From positions 21,886,001-21,950,000 of the forward strand of contig CM075943.1 in the NCBI GenBank assembly GCA_038030265.1: a stretch of 64,000 bases of DNA, read 5' to 3'. The first letter of the stretch is position 1. Each line of letters opens with the position of its first letter. A program made the position numbers and the translations under genes. Shown one piece after another: positions 1-12,000 of the stretch. A model generated the notes under the pieces. That model was not told the origin of the DNA and did not search any database. It worked only from the letters and a program-made list of their open reading frames with translations. This stretch comes from Corythucha ciliata. Lineage: Eukaryota > Arthropoda > Insecta > Hemiptera > Tingidae.

Positions 1-3000
1 GCAATACTTCGTCACAGAGGATTCAGTAAGGAGTTTGATCCGTGCATCGAACAAATTGTAGGGGCTACACTTTCCATTTATAAAAAGAGTTTACAGAATC
101 TTTTGCCTACTCCAACCAAATCTCACTACACATTTAATTTACGCGATTTTTCTCGAGTCATTCAAGTAATCCAGTCTCCCCCGCCTTGGTGCTCTTTTAT
201 TCGAATTCAAGTGTATACCAATTGTTCAGGGTGTTTTGCTGTCTGTACCTGAAGCAATGGAAGATTTAAGAGCGATGAAGAGGTTATGGGTTCACGAAGT
301 TTTGCGAGTGTATTACGACAGATTGGTTGACGATGAGGATCGTACTTGGTTAGTTGGAACGATTGGCGGTGTCGTTTCTGAGCATTTACTTGATGACATG
401 GACAGCATGTTTCAACATCTTTGCCAAGAAGGAGTTACTAAAGTAATTTTATTGTTATCAAATTGACGAATTTTAGGCTGCATCACTGATAACTTCGTTT
501 TGAAGGTTGGCGAAAACGAATTGAGAAACCTGATGTACTGCGATTTTGCCAATCCTAAAGCGGATCATCGAAATTATATCGAAGTAACAGATTTGAACGG
601 ATTGAGGTCGATTGTCGAAGGTTATTTGACAGAATTCAACAACATGAGCAAGAAACCGATGCATTTGGTGATGTTTGGGTAAATTGTTTATTTAATTTTA
701 GTCAAAGAGCGGCTTAAAACGACTCTAATATTCGTTTATATATTTTCCCCCAGATTCGCCATTGAGCACCTGTCCCGTATATGTCGCATTCTCAAGCAAC
801 CGCGAAGCCACGCTTTACTTGTTGGTGTTGGTGGTTCAGGAAGGCAGTCTTTGACACGATTGGCGAGCCACATCTCTGAATATGATCTTTTTCAGGTAAT
901 GACCCTCCCCCCACCCCGGATTTATAACTGTACATGGTGGAAGCATATTACTGCTTAGAACTAACAAGCTCAGCACAGTAGTTACCTTTTGATCACTTTT
1001 CTTGTACACCTCAGCTCCGAAAACTAACGGGGTCCCCCGTAATTCTTGTAAACTTGTAATTCTGCTCAAAGGACACAAAATTACAAACTCATAAATGCTG
1101 CAATAACACGGCTATTCGTCAGGGTATTGGCGCAGTCGGAGCCGGCTAGCCCAAGGTCAGCACCCACTACTTAAACACTATACTTCCGAATTCCCTTGGG
1201 AAAGGAAGTAAAAAGGCCGAAACTCGCATTTTTCAATGGTGTGAATTCTTATCCACTATTGTTGGAGCCAAATGTTGCAATTTAGCCCGGTGATGGGGTG
1301 GGGTATTTGCCAATCTTCGATGCCGCGTCGTCCGTCGTGGCCGGCTAGCAAGTGGTCGAAGCCCACAAAAAACAATGAGGAAGTAACACATTTTCCAAAA
1401 TCATGCTGTCGTGATAGCTTTTAGCAGCTCTGCTGCTACTAGCAGCTCGTGATAGATAGCTATCACAGCTCGTATATTGGCCTAAGAAATGTGACTTTGC
1501 GGCTATTCGTCAGGGCTCTGTCGTGGTCGACTATAGCCCGTCAAGAAGAACATGAACCCACGGCCAACGTTCTCTCATTCGATTACTTGCAACTTCTCTT
1601 CCCTCTACTCTCGTTAACGCATTGTTTGTCCCATTGTTTACCAAAGATAAGTGTTATTATCAAGCTGAAGATCCATGGAGGGGGCAAGGAAAAATAGCTA
1701 GAGGGGCTGATCACAGGAGGGCGAGGACCACGTTTAACTTGACGAGCTATAGCTCGGGTTCCGCGGTCATTAAACAAAAAAAAAATCTCCCAAACTTTCA
1801 AATTCCCGAAATTAAAGACCAGGAACTTGCAATTTCACGATATTTAGACCCCAAACTTGCCATTTCGCTGTTTTTGGCTCCGAGAGATGTAACTTCGTGG
1901 CTATATTTGCCAAGCCTTGAGCGCTGTCGGGTCCGGATAATTAAAAAAATGGAAGTAAAGTACCCGGAACTCTCAAATTCGCGAAATAAGGACTTGAAAC
2001 GTGCAATATCGTGAATTTCAGACAGGAAGCTCCCAATTTTGCTGTTATTTGCCTTTAAAGTGTTTCAACGTTGCGGTTTTCGTGAGGGTCCTATCGTAGC
2101 AGGCTATAGCTTGGGTTTCACGATAACTTTTTTTTTTTTTTTAAATGAACTTTTGCAAATTCTCCGATATTTTAGACCCGCAACTTGCAATTTTGCGGAT
2201 ATTTTGACCCGAAACTTACAATGTCGCAGATATTTAGCTCCAAGTGATGTAATTGTGCGGCTATTTCTCCCAATTTTGGCTGTGCATGAGCGTTTTTCCC
2301 CAATTTCAACTGTGAATTAGCGCTTTTTCTCAGGCATTTTTCTATCATTTTTCTAGGCATTTTTCATTCAATGCAATACACTCGTGTGTTGTAAGTTTTT
2401 CCACCCGTCCTCTCGGAATTGAAACATATGTTTGTGGAGAGGACGCTGCACTACACTTGTGTAGTGTGTTGAATGGAAATCGCTATTAGACGTGCATTAG
2501 CATTTTTTTTCAATTTTAGCCGTGACTTGACTTTGCGATGGTAATGTTTCTATAGAAAATCTGTTTTTAGGGCGGAATTTAAATATTATTTGGGTTTTTA
2601 GGGGCAAAATGTTGAGTTTTAACGTTAGTCAGCCAGTTTTGATGGGACGAATTGACGGTTTCCGAGTGTATAGCCGGTTTCGAGCAAAGGCAAGTTAAAG
2701 AAGGGCGGGCAGCTGCCCATCCTGACTGCGCCCTTGAGTCGAGAGAACAGATATAACAGATTATAGTAATAAATCTGTCCAAAAAAAGAACTGCTGCGGT
2801 TTTTCGTAGTTGAAGCTTTTAACTGTGTCTGAAGATTTAATTGGTTAGAGTTTTTCGTGTAAGCACATTGCTGTGGATGGAGCTGTACTGTGGATTGGAG
2901 CTTTACAATTTATTTATGTGATTTAGCGTTTTGATGTGGTGGGAAGTTCACTGTGGTTTGGAGCTCTGCTGGGGTTTTGGAAGTTTATTGTGGTTTGGAA

Positions 3001-6000
3001 ATTTGCTGTGGTTGGGCCTCTTTTGTGGTTTAAAATATTGGGTGCTCAGTGAGACACTAATACGCTGGGGGGGGGGGAGAGAATGGGTGACATTGCGTTC
3101 CACCCCCGGGCCAGAATATTCTCTGCACTACCATGCTCACTGATAACCCAATTTCGTGGGGTTTGGCTTGCTGAAAAGACAATTTCGCGGATTTTCCTCA
3201 TTGAAGTAATCCGTTTCACCTGCTGTCTGCAATAGGAAACTGACATCTTCTCCAGTGAAGCTGCCTATTCTCGGATGAAGAGCTCGCTCCGCCTTTCCTC
3301 CGTGTGAATGTGAGTTATGTTAACTGTTCCTGCGTTAGGGTTGAAAAGTTGTACCCAACGACGGTGATCCAGCCAAATATAGGTTGGTTGGCGATCGTTT
3401 TTCTCTATCTCCTTCATCTACAAATTAAAGCTGTGAACCCCCGCCCCCTCCCGACTTGGCAAGGCTTTCATACATTTTTCTACTTTTATTTGAACTTTAC
3501 ACGGATCATGATTGGAAATGGAATCGATTTTTAGATAGAATCTTGTTGTTTATGGGCATTTAAATTGCAGGTTGAAATTACTAAAACCTATGGTAAATAC
3601 GAATGGTACGAAGACATTAAGAACATACTGAGAAAAGCGAGTGCCTCCGAGCAGCACGTTGTTTTTCTTTTTACGGATTCTCAGGTTTTGTGCCTCCAGA
3701 AAATTCCTGGGATAGTGAAACATAGTCCTAATTATTGTTTCCTTCCAGATTAAAGAAGAGTCATTTGTTGAAGATATTAATAATTTACTCAATTCGGGCG
3801 AAGTCCCGAATATATTTCCAATGGACGAAAAAGTAGAACTGTGTGAAAAAATGCGTGTAATTGATCGTCAGAGGGAGAAGACGCAACAGGTAATGGAGTA
3901 ATTGGGTTCTTTTTGGTGTAGGGCTCGAAAACAGTGAGGGGTTTCACCGAAGCGTTTCTCGGGTCTGGTTTCCTTGGAGTTTTGGCTCTAATTGTTTTCA
4001 ACTAAATCTAAAATGTAGTCTTAACGGAGGTCTTGACGTCGTCTTTTTGCATACATTATACACTGGAAAAAATTATTCACCCGGGGGAGGGGATGAAAAA
4101 CTGGATTCGTGTGGATGTTTGATTTTATAGAAACGTTTCGACCGAAACTCTTCCGTGCGTTTCGGCCCTGAGCCTGGAATTAAGAGTAAATCGTTTTTCC
4201 CCCTTCTAAAATTAGACCGATGGTAGCCCTGTGGCTCTTTTCAACTTCTTTCTCCAAGTGGTCCGAGAACAACTTCACATTTGTCTCGCTTTTAGTCCTA
4301 TCGGCGGAGAATTCCGAGTCCGTTTAAGAAAGTTTCCTGCTTTGGTTAATTGCTGCACCATTGACTGGTTTCAAGTGAGTCACTTTGCTCCTTGGTTGGT
4401 TCAGTTCGAGTAAATACTCTAAACTAAATGAAAAATCGTGGGCTCTCATGACAGAGTATAACAATGGTTCCGTTGTAAAACTATAACACGATTAAGCGCG
4501 ATGAATCCTTCCCTCTGATTTTACATTCGTTAATAATCAAACCTTACTAAGTGCTGACCATTTTTTTGAGTTTTGCAACGGGGCCAATGAAGGCTTGAAC
4601 ACGCGGGGTGACGGTTTTTTTTTACTGTTACTTTCCCGACTGTTACCAATCCATTCGTTACTATCGCGCAGTCGCAACTTTTAGCATCAGCTACTATTAA
4701 CAATCCGTCATTGTAACCGTCGTTACAATGTAATTGTTCGTGACGGTACGTTCCAACAACCAACACCAAGGGTGTACAAGCCTTTAGGGAAAGTCATGGT
4801 CCAAAATTAAGATGTATGTTAGTAATTCTGTTCCTTGAAAATGAATCAGCCCTGGCCTCAAGACGCATTGCTGGCAGTCTCAACGAGATTTCTAGCCACG
4901 GTTGAGCTCACTGCCAAAGAGAGGCAGACATGCATAGACATGTGTCAAAGTTTTCACTTATCAACCCAAGATCTAGCCTCCCAGTTTCTGTTGCAAACGC
5001 ACAGACACACGTACGTAACGCCCACTTCATACCTTGAGCTAATCAACACGTTTAAGGATCTTCTGGATAAAAAGAGAAAGTAATTATTTAACGTTTGTAC
5101 ATTTTATGGCAAAATGGACTTAACAATCGTTTTAGCGAGGTACTGACCGGAAAGAAAAGATATGAGGGTGGCCTCGAGCGTCTGGCTATGGCTGCTTCGC
5201 AAATCTCTGAAATGGAAAAAGAATTGAAATCTCTTCAGCCGGCTATCCAAGAAGCGGCGGTGCAAGTAAAAGAAATGGTGAAGAAAGTGGAAGCTGAAGC
5301 TGAAGAAGTAGCGGATGTGCGTACATTTTCCATTGGTGACAGCCTCCACTAAACCAAATACAGTTCTAAATTCCAATTCGCTCCTCCAGGCGGAATTGGT
5401 GGTCAAAGGGGACGAACAACAGGCCAATGAGCAGGCTAAAGCAGCTCAAGCCATAAAGGACGAGTGCGATGAGAATTTAGCAGAAGCCATGCCCATTATG
5501 GATGCAGCTTTAGCTGCTCTAAACACCCTCACAGCTGCGGATATCACTGTCGTCAAATCCATGAAAAGTCCCCCAAAAGGCGTTAAATTGGTCATGGAAT
5601 CTATTTGTGTTATAAAGGTGAAAACTAAACCTTTTTTGTTCAACCTGACCTAACTATAACAAAAAGAGACCAATTAAAGGACGTGAAACCCGACCGAATC
5701 CCTGATCCCGATGGAACTGGTAAAATGGTTGAAGATTACTGGGGTCCTTCTAAGCGAGTCTTGGGAGACATGAAGTTTCTCGAAAGTTTGATTAATTTTG
5801 ACAAGGATAATATTCCACAAAGAGTCATGAAGACAATAACCGAGAGATACCTTTCGAATCCGGACTTTGATCCCGACAAAATTAAAACAGCCTCGACCGC
5901 TGCAGAAGGTGGATAGTCAATCAACATAACTTTTCACTGTTCTAAGACCATGTTTGGGCTGTTTTAACCGACAGGATTGTGCAAGTGGATTATCGCTGTG

Positions 6001-9000
6001 TCCAAGTACGACAAAGTAATAAAAGTGGTTGCGCCTAAACGGATTGCCTTAGCAAAGGCTGAAGATGAATACAACACGGCCATGTCCGCTCTCGAAGCGA
6101 AAAGAGCGGAATTGAAAATCATTCAAGATCGATTCGCCGATTTACAACAGAATTTAGATGACAACAATAAACGATTTGAAAAGCTTCAAGCTGATCAGGA
6201 TTTATGCTCCAAAAAATTGCAGCGAGCGGAAGATTTGATCAAAGGTTTGGGTGGAGAACAGACACGTTGGTCAACTATTGCTAAAGAGCTCGGAGAAAAA
6301 TATTTCACTCTGACTGGTTTGTTGTTCCACCAACGGAACGTGTAGTTCCCGAGTTTTTGATACCTGAATTGTCTTTCAGGTGATATTCTAATTGCCGCCG
6401 GCGTCGTTGCCTACTTGGGCCCGTTTACGACGCAGTTCAGAAACGCCCAAATTCAGAACTGGGTGAAACAAGTCAAATCGTACGACGTCATATGCTCCGA
6501 TGATTTCTCGCTAGCTGCCATTTTGGGAGAGCCGGTCGAAATACGAGCTTGGACTATCGCTGGTCTACCGAGTGATGCATTTTCCATTGAAAACGCCATC
6601 ATTGTTCAGTGAGACCAACCAATCGTGTTAGATTTGAATTTGTACATTTCAATTTTCAAATTTTCCCAGACATTCCCGGCGCTTCCCTTTAATGATAGAC
6701 CCTCAAAGTCAGGCGAACAAATGGATCAAAAATATGGAAAAAGATAACAGTCTAAGCGTAATTAGATTGAACCAAGCAGACTACGTCAGAGTTTTGGAAA
6801 ACGCCATTCAATTTGGGCAACCGGTTGATACTTTCGTTTAAATGCCACCATGAACACATGAATCATACCCTTGGCTTACAGGTTCTCATGGAAAACGTGG
6901 GTGAAGAATTGGACGCGCTTTTAGAACCATTGCTTCTCAAGCAAACGTTTAAGGCTGGGGGTGCTCTATGCATTAAATTGGGAGACTCGATTGTGGAATA
7001 TCACTCTCAATTCAGGTTCGGCTCAACCCTATACTTTCCTTGAAGTGGCAGATCTGTTAAAACGAGCCATTTCCTAGACTATATATCACGACGAAGCTTC
7101 GAAATCCTCACTATTTGCCGGAAATAGCCGTAAAAGTAACTTTACTCAATTTCATGATAACCCAAATCGGTTTGGAGGATCAGCTACTAGGAATAGTCGT
7201 CGCCAAGGATAGGCCGGATTTAGAAGCAGAAAAAAATCAACTCATTGTTCAAGGCGCCGCGAATAAAAAGTGACTCTCCGACATTTTAACTAATTTCCAA
7301 ATCGACGCTAATGTTTATTTTTAAAAAGAGGATTGAAGGATCTTGAAGACAGAATTCTTCAAACGCTATCTTCCAGCGAAGGAAATATTTTAGAGGACGA
7401 ACAGGCTGTTAATGACTTGAGTTCATCGAAAGTTTTGTCAAACGAAATTGCCGAGAAACAGGCGATTGCTGAAGTTACTGAAAAGAACATCGACGCAGCT
7501 CGAGCTGAATATTTCCCTATTGCTTCGCATTCGACCGTACTATTCTTCAGCATAAGTATAACAATATTAATGATAATGATTTTTTGTTTAATTACGTTTT
7601 ACATGTTTGAGTCATTTTCAGCTAATCTGGCCAATATTGATCCTATGTATCAGTATTCTTTGATTTGGTTTGTGAATTTGTTCAAAGCAGCAATAGACAA
7701 TACGCTCAAAGTCGATGAAATTGAAACTCGAATAAATGATTTAAAGGCATATTTCACCTACTCCTTGTACACAAATATTTGTCGCAGTCTTTTTGAAAAG
7801 GTGAATCGTTCGTATTAGCTGTTACTTGGTTGTTTTTTCTCAACGGTAGTGTCTTCATTTGTTCTCTCACAGGACAAACTTTTGTTTTCTTTGCTTCTCA
7901 CTGTCAACCTGATGTTTCAAAGAGAAACTTTGGATCACAATGAGTGGATGTTCCTTTTGACGGGAGGCGTCGGCTTGGACAATCCTCACCCGAATCCCAC
8001 ACAATGGTTCCCATCTCAGTCCTGGGATGAGTTGTGTCGTTTGAACGACTTGCCCGCCTTTTCGGTCAGTAATGATTATTGTTGACCGTTTAATAACGGC
8101 TATAAAACATTTTGTCCACTCCAGGGAATTAGAGAGCATTTCACACATAAAGCCAACGACTTCAAGGGGATATTTGACGCTATCGAGCCCGAGAATGCAC
8201 CGCTGCCACAACCTTGGGACGAAAAATTAACGCAGTTTCAAAAAATACTCGTGCTGAGGTGTATACGACCAGACAAAGTGATTCCTTCCATTCAGCGACT
8301 CGTGGAAAGTTAGTCGTATTTCTCACTACGCTTGCAAAACAGAGCCTTATTGAAGCCCTTATTTTCACTGTCACACTTTCCTGTTGAATGTTCTGCGTTG
8401 GTGGGGAGGGGGGATGTTCCACATTGAATAGGATACTTGCAAGTCTTATTTATTTCCGAGAATTAATTAGTTCATCAGGTGCGCGAATGTGTTTCGTTGG
8501 AGTTCGGATTATTTACACCGTGTATCCTATTACTTACGGTTTTCCTGATCTCTATCAAATGTCGGTTCTGAAAACCTTTAGTCACTTTATATTTATTACA
8601 GGCGAACTTGGTAGAAAATTCATCGAACCGCCCCCCTTTGATCTGCAGTCATCGTTCTCTGATTCTCACAGCTGTATTCCATTGATATTCATTTTGAGTC
8701 CAGGAGCCGATCCCACAGCAACGCTGCTGAAATTCGCCGACGATGCAGTGGGATTTTTTTTTTTTTTTATGAATTCAGGCATCGCGAGAAACACGCCGTA
8801 ATTCATTATAATTATATCTTTCAAGGGATTCGGTGGCAATCGACTCAACGCCCTATCTTTGGGACAGGGCCAAGGTCCCATTGCCATGAAGATGATTAAT
8901 GACGCACTCAGGATGGGTACGTGGGTTCTGCTTCAAAATTGTCACTTAGCCAAAAGCTGGATGCCTCAGTTGGAAAAAGTAATGAAAGACACAGAATGAT

Positions 9001-12000
9001 AGTGTTTCATAATTGTTTGAAACCTCTCTTTTAACCAGCTTTGTGAATCGTTTACGCCTGAAACGACACATCCTGATTTCCGCTTATGGTTGACGTCCTA
9101 TCCAGCGGATCACTTTCCTGTTCTAGTTCTTCAAAATGGAGTTAAAATGACAAATGAACCTCCTAAAGGACTTCGAGCAAATATCTTTAGGTGACGACTT
9201 TAAACTAAAGCATGCATGAAATCATGCTTACTAACCCTCGTAGTAAACTTTAACCATACCAATTTGTAAATACACTTTTTTCAGGTCTTTAACGAGCGAT
9301 CCTATTAACAACACGGAGTTTTTCGAAGGGAATAAACAATCAGGAACTTTTAAAAGACTCCTTTTTGGCCTGTGTTTCTTTCACGCGTTGGTTCAAGAAA
9401 GGCGAAAATTCGGCCCGCTTGGATGGAATATTCCCTATGAATTCAATGAAACCGATTTGAGGATCAGCGTCCTTCAACTTAACATGTTTCTGAATCAATA
9501 CGATGTGATTTACAATTTGCTGGTGCAGCAAAGAGAGATCTTTTAAATAACTCACATTCTTGTCCAGGACATACCGTTCGCAGCATTGAAATATATGACT
9601 GGTGAGTGTAACTACGGAGGCCGAGTCACTGATGACTGGGACCGGAGAACATTGAACACAATTCTCCAGAAATTCTATTGCATGCAAATTCTTCAAGATG
9701 AACCCGTATACTACTTTGATCCGACAAGTAAGACAGTTTGATGGTTTCTGTGGTGGAGCAAATGATGGTAAGGGGGTGGGGGTACGTTTAAAGGGAGCGT
9801 GTTTCTGCTCTGGACGGCGGGAGGGGGCTGGCATTACAACGGAGGTTTCTAATATTACAAGTCAGATTCGTGACTGTCAGTATTCTCAGTGGCATCTATT
9901 CCCACCCACCTGATGGCTGGACGCGAAATTCTCCCCTGAGAGTATTGAATAGCTGTAAAAGGAAAAGTACACCGAAGTTAAAATGTTAATGAATGGTAGG
10001 TATTTTCAGGGGCGGAATTAGACAAAAATGTATAGGGGGGGGGGGCTTGGCCCTGAGCTCTAAAAAACACTACTTTCGAGAAACTGCTGTATTCACAAGG
10101 GCCTTAAAATGAACACAAGTTTGCTTCCAACATAATAAATGAAGCGCTTTCTACCCTAGTTCATGCAAAGGCGTAGCCAGGACGAGGCAATACTCAGGGC
10201 TGAACTCGTAAACCGTCAATGCACCCCCTCAAACTGATTAGTTATCATTTAGTCATTTTGGCTACGGTTACTATGCGTGCGATTTCTGACGGAAATGTGT
10301 TCTGACGAGTTCTGACTAATTCGTTTGAACAAACAAACGTCTGCTTTCTGCTTTTCAATGAAAGTGGATACTATGGGAGAGAAATCCTCGTCAGAACACA
10401 TTTTCGTCAGAAATCGCATGCATAGTAACCGAAGCCTGTGAACATTTTGCAATTAAAAAAACAACAAAACCTTGAAATTTCGCCAGAAAAACATTTTCCG
10501 CGATAAAAATGTCGATTTTTTTTTGGGATAGGTACTGTCAACTTTGCCAGTTTCTTGGCAAAGTCGCTTGGAAACTGACCATTTCACCCCCCTCCCCCGC
10601 CCTTAAAGACTGACCATACAACATACGAGCAAAAGACCACAAATTTAGACCCCTGGATTTTTAACTGTCAAACTTATTGAAACTTACGGAGGTTCGACTT
10701 CAATAGGCCGTCAATTTCGCCCTCGTAAACGACGATGTGTTATTTGTGGAATATTTGAAATTTTGCCCTAGAATCATAAATCGTTCAGCTCCGTGTGTTT
10801 CCTTTTTAAAACCTTCAGTGTTCAATCAGTGGCCAAACAGACGATGTGGTCAATAAAATAGTTTCGGAGGTTATAACAATCAGTGAAATTATTATTCAGG
10901 GCGTGAAATAGTCACGAGACTGCAAAGATTCAGGGCTTATTGCAAGCGGTGGCCAAAGATGGATAGACAACCACGAAATTGCTAGTTTTGTGGCCGAAAA
11001 TCCATGAAATGGAAGTTTGGGCTAATAATGGCCAAGAAACTGCCTCTGGCGCAAACTGGGCGTGTTTGCGACAATAAACAGCCGCGAAATTCGAAATCAC
11101 TATTTTAGGGAGGTTCAACCGGCGAAATTGTGAATCAATAATTCTGCGGTTGAACGTGATTATACGCGCCATTTAATGAATTAACAGATAAGTCCTTCTT
11201 CCGTCAATTAACAAATTTTATGGCCAAGAGGCCGCTAATTGCAACATTGGAGCCGAGTCGATATTAGTGAGATTCCAAGTTTCGGGTCTAAATATCCGAG
11301 AAATTCGATGCTTTTAGTCTATTTTCGCTAAATTACAATTCTTAGTCAATATTTTAATGAAATAGCGAGTTGGTGGGCGCGGATCCTGGGCACCCGGCCC
11401 CGACTGACAAATCACGACAATCTGGTAGTTTCTCTCCAGAAACATGGAATTTTGACAACGAATCTATAGATACGTTTCAAAAAATAGAAATAAAATTGGT
11501 TGCCTTGAACAGCGGTGGTGTATAGAGATGTTTAACTTGAAAGCAGGAAGGGCGATTACTTTAAATTGTGGAGATGCCCGGTGATGGTGTAATTTTTTCA
11601 AAAGGGGCTGGACTAATTTGGGGGCTAGTTCAATCAACTAGGAGGGCAAATTTCATACCGCCCCCCTCTTTAAATTCGAAAATGAGTATTTTTTGTTGTT
11701 GTTTCGCTAGTGCTTGTAGCGTACTGAGGCCGGGCCGAAGGGGGCGGACCCCTGTTCTGAGGGGACCCTGAAAAGCTTTAAGATGACAAAATAGGAAATT
11801 TTTAGACTTAATGTTCATGGATGTGGACGGCTATTTGGCTAATTTCCATTCCTGACTCAGAGAATAGGACGTAGCAGGTGCTCAGCAGTTTCTGTGGCTG
11901 ATTAATCAATGCATCCCAAAATTCGGATTTGAATCTTAATTTTGGCCCTTTTTGTCATAAGTACCTACTTGAGTGAACCGAGTTTTGTACCATTCTATCC